Shown here piece by piece: positions 44,446 through 55,447 of a DNA stretch of 64,000 nucleotides. This DNA comes from Cepaea nemoralis. Taxonomy: Eukaryota; Mollusca; Gastropoda; Stylommatophora; Helicidae. Location: positions 745,001 to 809,000 of the forward strand of contig JACEFZ010014551.1 in the NCBI GenBank assembly GCA_014155875.1, in the 5' to 3' direction. Every line of letters starts with the position of its first letter. Position 1 is the first letter of the stretch. Under the pieces are notes generated by a model. It saw only the letters and a list, made by a program, of their open reading frames with translations. It was not told the origin of the DNA and did not search any database. A program made the translations under genes and the position numbers.

Positions 44446-45009
44446 TGCATGCATATTACAATCATCAGTCTAGCTTTGTGACGACCTACTCAAGAATTTC
44501 TGGGAAATGAATATGCTTTTCACATAACAGTGGATGAATGTGATCACAATCAAAACAAACAACATCGATCAAGTGTCTGTTTCAGTCAAAAGTGAAGAAT
44601 ATTTCCTGTGCCTGAAACACGAGTCCAGGAAGACTGCCACTGTGGTTTTCTAGAACAAATACATTTCATGTGTCTCTAGTATCTGTCGTCAATATGTCTG
44701 AGTCCCGGACAGTAGCTGATGTTTAGTTGTCAACACAATCTGAATCCAGTCCTTGCCATGTGTGGTCGCCATATTACAGTAGCTGCTTACTTGACTGACT
44801 GATTAGCTGGCCTGCTGGTTGGTTGGTTAGTTGGTTGGTTGGTTGGTTGGTTGGAGGGTTGGTTGATTGGTTGATAGAACATCAGTTTCATTGAACGTGG
44901 ATACCATCTACAATTCATCGTGAAAGCAGTATTGTAATTTGCTGGAGAACATCTGAGGCCATTGAAATAGCCGTAGAAATAAATTCACATTAGATTTCAT
45001 ACAATTAGA
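44446..45009. other. No gene; contains a (TTGG)n run
   Basis: A TTGG microsatellite lies at about 44815-44872. Nothing else identifiable. Confidence 0.6.
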
Positions 45010-45250
45010 TGTGAATGGATTAAACAGGCAAGGGGGTCGGTGCTATTGCACTGGGTTTGATCCCATATGGTTCAGTCTCTGTCTGCAGGGCAGCCTGTTC
45101 AAAGCGCGAAATCCGTAGTTCCAGCGACGAATCCCAGGAGGTCTTAGTGACAATTGCACTTTTGAACCGAACTACGTGGCCCTGAATCGAACCCACAACA
45201 TTCGAAGCACAAGGCAATCGGCGTAACTACTTGGCCACTGAGACTCCCAG
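45010..45250 (-). mobile_element. tRNA-headed SINE-like element
   Basis: On the minus strand 45249-45174 reads like a tRNA: GTCTCAGTGGCCAAGTAGTT (A box) and GTGGGTTCGATTCAGGG (B box). The body runs toward 45010. The cloverleaf is imperfect and no processing signal is evident, so it is more likely a SINE than a tRNA gene. No duplication was found. Confidence 0.55.
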
Positions 45251-45308
45251 AATTACATGAAAGAAGTAGAAATGACAGGACACGCTTTACGATATAAACG
45301 TTTAAAGG

Positions 45309-46205
45309 TATGGTGTGGTCACACCAAGACTCAAACTTGCGACTCCACATGACACGACACGTTAGACATCATAAACAGTGACAGATTTGATGTGGTCACA
45401 CCAAGACTCAAACCTGCGACTCAACATGACACGACACGTTAGACATCATACACAGTGACAGATTTGATGTGGTCACACCAAGACTCAAACCTGCGACTCA
45501 ACATGACACGACACGTTAGACATCATACACAGTGACAGATTTGATGTGGTCACACCAAGACTCAAACCTGCGACTCAACATGACACGACACGTTAGACAT
45601 CATAAACAGTGACAGATTTGATGTGGTCACACCAAGACTCAAACCTGCGACTCAACATGACACGACACGTTAGACATCATACACAGTGACAGATTTGATG
45701 TGGTCACACCAAGACTCAAACCTGCGACTCAACATGACACGACACGTTAGACATCATACACAGTGACAGATTTGATGTGGTCACACCAAGACTCAAACCT
45801 GCGACTCAACATGACACGACACGTTAGACATCATAAACAGTGACAGATTTGATGTGGTCACACCAAGACTCAAACCTGCGACTCAACATGACACGACACG
45901 TTAGACATCATAAACAGTGACAGATTTGATGTGGTCACACCAAGACTCAAACCTGCGACTCAACATGACACGACACGTTAGACATCATACACAGTGACAG
46001 ATTTGATGTGGTCACACCAAGACTCAAACCTGCGACTCAACATGACACGACACGTTAGACATCATACACAGTGACAGATTTGATGTGGTCACACCAAGAC
46101 TCAAACCTGCGACTCCACATGACATGACACGCTAGACAATATAAACATTGACTTATATGATGTGCTCACAACAAGACTCAAACCTGCTGACACCAAATGA
46201 CGACA
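45309..46205. repeat. 77-bp satellite with tRNA-like minus strand
   Basis: About eleven tandem 77-bp units (GTGGTCACACCAAGACTCAA, then CCTGCGACTCAACATGACAC), nearly identical; the last unit is degenerate. On the minus strand each unit has GTCGCAGGTTTGAGTCTTGG, close to a tRNA T-arm/B box, and a TCTAACG segment as in an anticodon region. Units alternate ATAAACAG and ATACACAG variants. Confidence 0.9.
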
Positions 46206-46361
46206 ACATCTGGAACATGTGTACTTTCATGTACCCCAAACCCTAACCGTGTCACCGTGTGTTTGCATCCCAAGAGAGGCGTGGATTTATGGACTCAATG
46301 GACATGGTCGACGTCGCCTAAAATAGACGGCTTTAAATATCCTCGTCAGTAAAGACTGTCT

Positions 46362-47484
46362 ATAAAAGAGATCTCCATAACATTTTTGTGGATTTTAAAA
46401 AGGCTTATGATAGTGTCCATAGGAATAGTCTATGGAATGCTATGCGGGAATTTGGAATACCAAGGAAGTTAATCAACATGACCAGACTATGCATGGAAGA
46501 TACTTATAATATAGTAACATATAAAGGCAGGAAATCAGACCCTTTCCAAATAACATATGGCTTGAAACAGGGGTATGCACTATCGCCGCTACTCTTCAAT
46601 CTGGCTCTAGAGAAAGTTGTAAGGAGGGTAAAGGAGGAATGTGATATTGGAGGATATTGCTTGGTTATGCAGATTATGTAGATATTATAGGGGAAAATGA
46701 ACAAACGACATTGGAAATATTGACTCACTTAAAGGAAAAAGCCCAACAGATGGGACTGGTTATCAATCAAGATAAGACAGAATATATGGTAATTTCAAGA
46801 GACGGAATGGCTAAAAACTCTGGCCACATACAAATAGATAATATGACCATTAAAAGAATGGAAATATACAAATACCTGGGTACAATCTTCAACTGCTTCA
46901 ACATCATAAGGGAAGAAATACAAACTAGAATCAATTCTGGAAATAAGGTATACTATGCACTACAACATCTACTAACATCAAAGGCGCTATCTCGTAACAC
47001 CAAGATCACAATATACAAAACACTGATCAGACCAGTTGTGCTGTATGGCTCTGAAACCTGGAGTACAACGAAAGGAGACGAAGCCTTGCTACAAACCATT
47101 GAGAACAAAGTTTTAAGACGCATTTTTGGACACATTAGGGATACACAAAGTGGAGAGTGGAAAAGAAGAAGTAACAAAGACATTTATGATCTGTTTAAGT
47201 CCCCTCTAATCACTGGTATCATGAAGGCTAATAGACTACAATGGCTGGGGCATGTAGAAAGAATGGAAGATAATAGGGAAACAAAACTCGCTTACACTCA
47301 GGAAATAAAGGACGGTAGACCCCGAGGTAGACCACGAAGACGGTGGAGAGATAATACATATACAGACCTACAAGCACTTAGAATCAACGACTGTCAAGAA
47401 AAGGTCAACCAGAGAGACGAATGAAGACGGATAGTATCTGCAGCAAAGAACCTCAATGGCTCGGAACGCTGAAGATGAAGAAGA
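46362..47484 (+). mobile_element. LINE-D copy, sense, 5'-truncated
   Basis: A 14-bp duplication AGTAAAGACTGTCT (46348-46361 and 47485-47498) bounds the insertion. Coding begins in the RT palm and the 3' tail is GAAGATGAAGAAGAAG, matching the (AAG)n tail of the antisense copy at 15.7 kb. Confidence 0.92.
46388..47424 (+). pseudogene. LINE-D reverse transcriptase, C-terminal part
   Basis: 46388-46681 encodes MDFKKAYDSVHRNSLWNAM (first catalytic Asp) and GLKQGYALSPLLFNLALEK. A frameshift near 46665 leads to GYADYVDIIGENEQ; the expected second Asp of YADD is Tyr here. The frame then stays open for 255 codons: YKYLGTIFNCFNIIREEIQ, YGSETWSTTKGDEALLQ, RWLGH-type LQWLGHVERMEDNRE, RPRGRPRRRWRDN. The frameshift and active-site change make it inactive. 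Confidence 0.85.
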
Positions 47485-47689
47485 AGTAAAGACTGTCTGC
47501 TGTATATTCACCACACTCTCTCCCCTGCTCCAATTGAGGTTGGGGCTGTCACCGTAAACCCAACACGCCCAAGACGTGGACAATTGGCCTCCGTTTCTCA
47601 TTGTTCCTCCCTGACCCCGATAAGATGACACCAGTCTTACAATAATGTCCTAATAGTGGTGGATGCTGGACAGGACTTGAGTGGGTATT

Positions 47690-49310
47690 ATCACAGTGCG
47701 TGCCTGGTAGAGGTGCTGCACGTATACATATGTGAACATTGTTTGGTCTGGTTGAGGTACTACACATATACATATGTGAACATCGATTGGTCTGGTTGAG
47801 GTACTACACATATACATATGTGAACATCGATTGGTCTGGTTGAGGTACTACACATATACATATGTGAACATTGTTTGGTCTGGTTGAGGTACTACACATA
47901 TACATATGTGAACATCGATTGGTCTGGTTGAGGTACTACACATTTACATATGTGAACATCGATTGGTCTGGTTGAGGTACTACACATATACATATGTGAA
48001 CATGGTTTTGTCTGGTTGAGGTACTACACATATACATATGTGAACATTGATTGGTCTGGTTGAGGTACTACACCTATACATATGTGAACATCGATTGGTC
48101 TGGTTGAGGTACTACACATATACATATGTGAACATCGATTGGTCTGGTTGAGGTACTACACATATACATATGTGAACATTGATTGGTCTGGTTGAGGTAC
48201 TACACATATACATATGTGAACATTGATTGGTCTGGTTGAGGTACTACACATATACATATGTGAACATCGTTTGGTCTGGTTGAGGTACTACACATATACA
48301 TTTGTGAACATTGTTTGGTCTGGTTGAGGTACTACACATATACATATGTGAACATTGTTTGGTCTGGTTGAGGTACTACACATATACATATGTGAACATT
48401 GTTTGGTCTGGTTGAGGTACTACACATATACATATGTGAACATTGTTTGGTCTGGTTGAGGTACTACACATATACATATGTGAACATTGTTTGGTCTGGT
48501 TGAGGTACTACACATATACATATGTGAACATTGTTTGGTCTGGTTGAGGTACTACACATATACATATGTGAACATTGTTTGGTCTGGTTGAGGTACTACA
48601 CATATACATATGTGAACATCGTTTGGTCTGGTTGAGGTACTACACATATGCATATGTGAACATTGTTTGGTCTGCTTGAGGTACTACACATATACATATG
48701 TGAACATTGTTTGGTCTGGTTGAGGTACTACACATATACATATGTGAACATTGTTTGGTCTGGTTGAGGTACTACACATATACATATGTGAACATTGTTT
48801 GGTCTGGTTGAGGTACTACACATATACATATGTGAACATTGTTTGGTCTGGTTGAGGTACTACACATATACATATGTGAACATCGTTTGGTCTGGTTGAG
48901 GTACTACACATATACATATGTGAACATCGTTTGGTCTGGTTGAGGTACTACACATATACATATGTGAACATCGATTGGCCTGGTTGAGGTACTACACATA
49001 TACATATGTGAACATTGTTTGGTCTGGTTGAGGTACTACACATATACATATGTGAACATTGATTGGTCTGGTTGAGGTACTACACATATACATATGTGAA
49101 CATTATTGGTCTGGTTGAGGTACTACACATATACATATGTGAACATTGTTTGGTCTGGTTGAGGTACTACACATATACATATGTGAACATTGTTTGGTCT
49201 GGTTGAGGTACTACACATATACATATGTGAACATCGTTTGGTCTGGTTGAGGTACTACACATATACATATGTGAACATTGTTTGGTCTGGTTGAGGTATT
49301 ACACATATGT
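47690..49310. repeat. 44-bp minisatellite with near-palindromic core
   Basis: About 37 tandem units of 44 bp: TACTACACATATACATATGT then GAACATTGTTTGGTCTGGTT then GAGG. The core CACATATACATATGTG is nearly its own reverse complement. Variation is mostly at ATTGTTTGG versus ATCGATTGG. The array continues at 49903-49950 after an insertion. Confidence 0.95.
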
Positions 49311-49324
49311 TGTTTTATGTTTAT

Positions 49325-49902
49325 GTTGTTTGTCCATCAAGAATGATGATGACCATTCATTTCATCCAGTGGGGTTGAAGGTGTGGAGCCGTGGGTTCTA
49401 AGATGGCTGATAAGGCCTATTTTGGAAGAATGACTTGCGCGATGACTTGGATTAAAGTGAGGAAGAGTTGCGCAATTCGTCGACCTCACTCTCTCGCCTG
49501 AGTCCATCTGAGTCCAGTGGCAAGACAAGTCGAGACGATTGGAGACGAATACAGGTGCAGTGGATGACCAGGGCGCTCTACGTGCCTTGCCGTGCTCATT
49601 ACGTTCCACAACGCTTTGCAGGTAAACGCCGTCTTGCCCGTTGAATCAGGAATGATTTCTTCCGCGCAGTCTGCCGAATCCTGTCTTCACATGCTGGGTA
49701 GGCATACCCTAGTTTACCTCTTGGTTTGACACCAAATCGGATACCCATGCCTGGTTTAGCCAGCCTCTCACAGCTGTTGCCCGGGGGGTGGCCGCTGTCG
49801 CATGCTGACAGCTACTAGGAGCCACAGGCACGAGCTGGGTGTCAGACTTGGACCAGTGGGGGATGGGTCCTGAAAGGACATGAGAGCCATCCTTACCAAA
49901 GG
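49325..49902 (-). mobile_element. Internally deleted LINE-F derivative (5' leader joined to 3' end)
   Basis: On the minus strand 49902-49426 matches the LINE-F leader at 60.47-60.95 kb (CCTTTGGTAAGGATGGCTCT through to TCGCGCAAGTCATTCTT). At 49425 it jumps to the last ~100 bp of LINE-F (IGLISHLRTH and the GGACAAACAAC end). The endonuclease and nearly all of the RT are missing. It could be copied in trans by an active LINE-F. It interrupts the 44-bp array. Confidence 0.85.
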
Positions 49903-49950
49903 ACTACACATATACATATGTGAACATCGCTTGGTCTGTTTGAGGTGCTG
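49903..49950. repeat. Last unit(s) of the 44-bp minisatellite
   Basis: ACTACACATATACATATGTG followed by GAACATCGCTTGGTCTG; the array resumes after the LINE-F derivative. Confidence 0.85.
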
Positions 49951-50229
49951 CATATATATAAATGTGAACATCGCTTCCCAAACATCCTATTTGTTAGCAT
50001 TCGAAGAGAGTCCAACCGGTCCTTAAATATTAATGACAGAAGATTCTAATGATGACATCACGAACACTTATGTAGAAGTCTCCCAGCCTTAGTAATGGAA
50101 ATGTTTATGTTTCTGGCAACCTTCCATGATTGATGACTTTAGTGCAGAAATATGAAAATGAGCCCCTTTCTTCAGCACATCACACCTGTAGCTTTGCCTA
50201 GAAAGTCTATTTCCTGACTGTGAAACTGT

Positions 50230-50600
50230 TGGAGGAAAATACAAAAGGCTGATACCATATCTGTATCGGAAATACACAACTGTATCAAAATATCTATGAC
50301 GGAAATACAAACCTGTGATACAACATCTATAACAGAAATACAAAGCTGTGACATCATATCTGTGAAGGAAACACACAGCTATAACAAACTATCTGTGACA
50401 GAAACACACAACTGTAACATCATATCTGTGACGGAAACACATAACTGTTTAGACCATCTTTGATGGAAATGCAAACCCTCGATACAAACCTCTAAGGGAA
50501 ATAATGAACTCTGTTACCATATCTATGACGGAAATACACAAATGTTATACCATATCTGTGACTGAAATACAAAACTGACTTAACATAAGTGTGACGAACT
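50230..50600. repeat. Degenerate ~33-bp minisatellite
   Basis: About ten units containing ATCTGTGACGGAAATACACA and ACTGTGATACCATAT-like parts, with variable spacing. Confidence 0.75.
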
Positions 50601-51489
50601 CAATGACTCCTCAGTAAAAATGAAATGTTACAGGCTACTTCAGACATTATCGAAGAGACAACACAAATTTTCAGTCCGAAATAAACATATCCTTTTCATG
50701 AAAAAGTATAATATTACAGAATAATTTGTCAATGGAAAGAGGAAGCGTTGAAGGGTAAGTTACCAAAAATTAGCCCTTTTCGATGATAGTTGAGGGATAT
50801 GATCACCGGTCGCTATTACCGCGGCTCCCTTTCTGGGCCATTACTTTGACTGATTCTATTTCACACATCTGTTATTTCTAACCCAATATATTTCATGCTT
50901 ATAACCTTCTCTTCAGTGCATTCGTTAGTATGGCAACATTTGTCTGGAAATGAATGACTTCAACAGTGTGACCTGCTGTATACTGCCACTAAACCGCATA
51001 TTAAAACGGTTTCTTTTGTTTAGAATGGGCTAACTTATTTACCAAACTAGACTTATTGAAGCGGTAACGACAGATCCTAGTAGGTCTGGTTAGTGTGATC
51101 ACCGTGCTACTAACCCGGTACTGAAATACCATTTCCTTAGGGACTGTGTTGTAGAACTCTCCTTCCCCTCTCCAAGTCAAGACGGGCACCGGAGCTTCAC
51201 AAATGGGAGGGCCATGTTATGATGAGCACGTCACGCACAGAATGGCTTAGATTAGGCCATCGTGGCAATGTGTCCGTCACACACGGGAGGCATTTTATTG
51301 TAAAAAAGCTTCAATCCAGTGTATGGGGAATCAACGTACACTAAAATCTGCCGTCCCGTCATCTCGTGACGTCTCGGTGCTTGGAACAGCTCTGACTATT
51401 TTGTTTTCCGGGCACAAGCGACATAGGATAAGTCAAATTCCCCCGATGTGAGGGCCTGGCCGTTACTCACCTTCTGCTGCATGGAGGTA
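50601..51489. other. No recognisable gene
   Basis: Nothing identifiable. Confidence 0.4.
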
Positions 51490-51690
51490 TGATGCTGAGC
51501 CGGCAGCATAGGCAGCCTACCTTATTCCAGCCTACCTTGTTCCAGCCTACCTTGTTCCAGACGTACTGGTCATCCCTTCCTCTGGAGATAACAAAGCAAG
51601 GCCGAGAAAGGCATCATGCTGCATGGGAAACACATGATCTACTGATTCCAAGTCCAGGCGTTGTGCGATGGAGTTTTAGATCCAATCCAC
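51490..51690 (+). repeat. Unclassified dispersed repeat, copy 2
   Basis: Matches 12050-12195. It also contains a local triplication of CAGCCTACCTTGTTC (51510-51560). Confidence 0.5.
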
Positions 51691-52098
51691 ATACTTTCGT
51701 CTGTAAATACGGCAAGATACCACTACTACCCCAGTGCGAAAGTTTCTGGAAATATCTACACCAAGCACGTAAAAGTAGCTAAGATCACTGAGATGACTGT
51801 GCCAACTACCATTCAAAGTCTGTAGCCCACATGTTGCCAGTCACATAACTCTTGCCTTGACGATCAGGAAATAAAATACATGCACAACGAGTAGATTTTG
51901 ACAATACAATGCTTCATTTCTTGCACACAGTTAAGAATTCTTTCAATGACAGATCTAGATTGTCATTGCAGATGTGTTGTTATCTGTGTATCGTATGCAT
52001 CGAATGTAGGTAGGAGTGAGTTTGTTTGATGAAACTAAATAATTGTGTTCATTTTCCAAGCTAGAAGCGGACAGATAATACAAGTAATAATGTCATTT
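51691..52098. other. No recognisable gene
   Basis: Nothing identifiable. Confidence 0.4.
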
Positions 52099-52109
52099 AC
52101 TTTGCCTAC

Positions 52110-52300
52110 GGTCTGCAAGGTGTGGACTGCGCCTAGCCCTGCAGCCAGCAGGGTTAGGATCGGCTAGCCTCTCCCAGGAGGGGGGAAAGTGAAAATTAGT
52201 AGCCTGCCTATGACCCGCAAACTGCACAAGTCAACCCCACCTCCACGTGGTGCAGACTGCGAAACCATGACCGCGAGGTCATGGGCTAACGGGAATATGG
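52110..52300 (+). ncRNA. Candidate HDV-like self-cleaving ribozyme at the LINE-C 5' end
   Basis: Starting at the first base of the element: P1 5' strand GGTCTGC (52110-52116) pairs with GCAGACT (52252-52258), 7 bp with a G-U wobble at the first position. P3 is ACC (52239-52241) with GGT (52249-52251) closing a 7-nt loop TCCACGT. P4 is an 8-bp perfect hairpin CCATGACC/GGTCATGG (52265-52284) with a GCGA tetraloop. It is followed by GCTAAC, which fits J4/2 with the catalytic C. P2 is only CCC/GGG (52236-52238 with 52291-52293) and J1/2 is long. Such ribozymes are known at the 5' ends of RTE- and R2-type elements, where they release the transcript. Confidence 0.65.
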
Positions 52301-52414
52301 CTGGACTCCCTATGGTCAGATTTTTCTCCTAAACCTGCGACTGGCCTAGCAAGCCGGCAGGGGATCTTCATACTGCTCGTAGAAAAACTAAGAAGTATAA
52401 ACGGACCGACCCTA

Positions 52415-53216
52415 ATGGATATAGATCCAGCAATGTTAATGGACTACGAGATAGATCAGCGATTCAATAAAATAGGCACAATGAACGTCCGCGGTTTTAA
52501 TAGTAAAGAAGAAGAACTTATAGAAACAATGGAAGAGAGGAAAATTGAACTGATGGGAATAGAGGACACCAGAATAAAGTGGGATGGATGCAAGATCCAC
52601 CACAGTTACACGTTTGTCTACTCTGGAGTGGAACAGCAAGAAATGGCAAGACATGGTGTTGGAATAGTCATTGAACCACGGCTAGCAAGAGGAATACTAG
52701 AATAGCCTTGATATACTAGATATATATCAGACATAATCATAACAGTGAGAATAAAAGAACAAACAATTACAACCTATGTACAAATATACGCACCGTGTAA
52801 TACAAACAATAATGAGCAAGAATGTGAGGACTTCTACGAAGACATCCATGACGTGCTAAATAAAATAGATAAGCAGGACAACATCATAGTTATGGGAGAC
52901 TTCAATGCAAGACTAGGACACAACACAGCAGGCATAGAAAAACATCTGGGAGCATTTGGAGACCAACACACTGAAAAAAATCATAACGGAAATACAGCCA
53001 ACGCGACCTCTATATAACAAATACATTATATAAACACAAAGACTCACAAATATACACCTGGTATAAATGGAACGATCTAGATACTAGAAGCCAAATTGAT
53101 TTTATATTAACAAGAAATAACAGAAAGAGAAATATATTAGATGCAAGGGCAGTGCCCCACTTAGGTATAAACACAGACCACAAAGCAGTCGTTGTCACAA
53201 TAAGAATCATAAGTAG
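52415..53216 (+). pseudogene. LINE-C AP endonuclease domain
   Basis: Blocks in order: KIGTMNVRGFNSKEEELIET (catalytic Asn), ELMGIEDTRIKWDG (Glu), RHGVGIVIEP, a stop at 52703, then YVQIYAPCNTNNNEQE, NIIVMGDFNARLGHNTAG with catalytic Asp intact. After a stop and frame change near 53010 it continues with TWYKWNDLDTRSQIDFI-like and TDHKAVVVTI sequence, where the insertion begins. The start Met at 52415 is the first in frame after the leader. Confidence 0.85.
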
Positions 53217-55442
53217 TGTCACCGACCGTTAGGGTGTTTCTATTGAAATAGACAGAAATCCCTATCCAAGAGTTTGCCGACAGTCTCTAGAAATTATGGC
53301 TCGTTATAAGAATGTCTAAAGGGATGGTCCCGATAGAAGAGACTGGGATTCACTTGGTAGACAAAGGCAGAAGGTGAAGAACACTCGTGTATGTAGGAAG
53401 ACCTAACACGAATGTCTAGTTTATCTGTCGGTGATCCTTCGTCACTTAATTATAAGCCCCCTGTTTTAAATACTTGCACGCACTCACGCACACGCCTTGC
53501 GTTCAAATGATCACGAGGGGAGTACGTTGGTACAAGTATAAAACAATAATACTCTTTAATAGTAAAAGAGATAATGAAAATTGTCGTTCACGTGGTGAAC
53601 TATGACAGTTACATTTATGTTACAGGTACAAAAAGTTTTCTGATGCTTAGCTAGATAGCATATCATCATTCACACCATCCAGACAGTGACACACTCAGAA
53701 CACATGTAGACACAGAGTCACCTGAGACAATCTGATCTAGGTTAGGAGTAGTGCTGGCTTTCGTTTGGATTAGGTCTTGGGAGTCGACCCTGGCATTCGA
53801 CAGGTGTACGATGCTCCTCCAGATTCCAGGTTCCGTCTCCACTAGTTGGTGGCTGTAAGTTTCGGTAACCTGACCAGTTAGGCTTCAGCAGTATCAGCAG
53901 CGAGGCTCCTTAAATCAAACAAACAGTTGCAGACTCCTTAGTGTCTTGACAATAGCAATGTGTCTGAGTGCTGGTGTTGTGTGTCTGTTGTGTATGTGTC
54001 AGATGCAGAATAGGAATAAAACATAGTTCCTCTCTGCTATTCTGTATCAAAAGCAAAGGGCCAATAGCTCCTATTAGCTTGGCTATACATTGTATGACAT
54101 GGTGATACAAAGTGACAAAGGGTCCAGAAGTGGACATATCCTAAGACCACATGGTCCATTGGGGTAAAACCAGTAGACAAATCTTTGTTTGAAAAAGGCA
54201 TTACAAAATGTACATGGTTGTAAAACTTGAAGTGACTCATATGCAATAATTACTGGTGCATTCCTTAACACCATGGTGAGGAAGTCCTGGGCAGCCAGGA
54301 TGTTTCCCTAGATAGCTAAGGAAAGGCCAACAATAATTCAACCTAATCCCACATCAATCATTAGGCATAAAGCAATCAAGTGTCGCCACGAAGTCGTGAG
54401 GTATACCCCACATAATATACGAGCTAAAAGATAAGAAGGCCAGCAGGCAAGCAAGAGGGCTGAGATATTCCAGGCATTGGGCTTTAGGATGTCTCAGTTA
54501 TCCCTTGTTGAGTTATTTACTCCCCAAATTCTGATTCCTCACCACATAGTATTTGCTTTGAACTTATGACCGTCAGTGTCGTGTAGTTCGGCATGGCGGT
54601 GAATCAGGGGTAAGCAAATTTATGTTTGAATATAAATCGCCTAGTAATATTGCTGGCATGTGAGAATCATGTTCCACATGTCTCTTCTACTTCTGCCCAC
54701 ATGGCAAAATCATGTTATCATATTTTCAACAAAATATACACGTAAATACATTCACAAAATGCATATGAAAATAATCAGTAAGGTTTATACATTATATCTA
54801 TATATTTTTATCTATAAATATATCTAGGCCTCACATGTTTTCTCTCAATGTCTCCCCTTTCAAATACCACGTGTCATAAATATACATGGTCGGGAAAGTT
54901 TGTGTTTTCCCAATATCAGAATATAAATGTGTACACACTTCTTACTATAATCATAATTATTATGTTACTACACTCACCCCCAGTCTTATTGCAGCAATAA
55001 AGATCTGTTTTGGTATAATCTACCAAAGATGGAGTTGGATTTGGCAGCCCACTTCATGTAAGGTCTGCTTGGCACAGCAGCTATGGTCGTTGTGAACCGG
55101 ACGGAAGTTGTTAGTCACAATTTCCGGTGCCGCAGTACTAATAGCATATCGCCGTATTCCCGTTGCTAGGGAGTGACGGACCTATGTCCCCAGTCCGTAG
55201 ACTTGGTATTAATAAGGGTTGAAGACAGGGGATTTCCCTTGTGACATCATTTGAATAGATGACGTGAAACTACACGCTGTCCCCAATGCACTGTGTAGTT
55301 TTAGTGCAGAAAATGTCTGCGTAGTCATTCTGACGTCATTATTAGTAATTTAGCTGATGTACTGAATCCATAATGTAAATAGTAATTCAGCTAACCTAAT
55401 ATTGGTGGTATTCACATAGTGATCTAGACTCATCCCGTCACA
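53217..55442. mobile_element. Putative solo LTR, 2.2 kb, inside LINE-C
   Basis: The insertion starts TGTCACCGACC and ends CATCCCGTCACA, so it has TG...CA ends, and is flanked by the 5-bp duplication AGTAG (53212-53216 and 55443-55447). The LINE-C frame continues across it (TIRIIS then RRKQ). There is no coding region and no second copy of its ends within it. TATAAAA (53537-53543) and AATAAA (54996-55001) are present on the plus strand. These features fit one LTR left after recombination between two LTRs; the length is high but not unheard of. It is unrelated to the Gmr1-like LTRs by eye. Confidence 0.65.
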
Positions 55443-55447
55443 AGTAG

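Noticed and set aside
45309..49310. CRISPR-like arrays because of regular repeats
   Set aside because: The units are contiguous with no unique spacers, and the context is an animal genome rich in LINEs.
53217..55442. DNA transposon instead of solo LTR
   Set aside because: The ends are TG...CA with a 5-bp duplication and lack convincing terminal inverted repeats; LTR is the better fit, though not certain.
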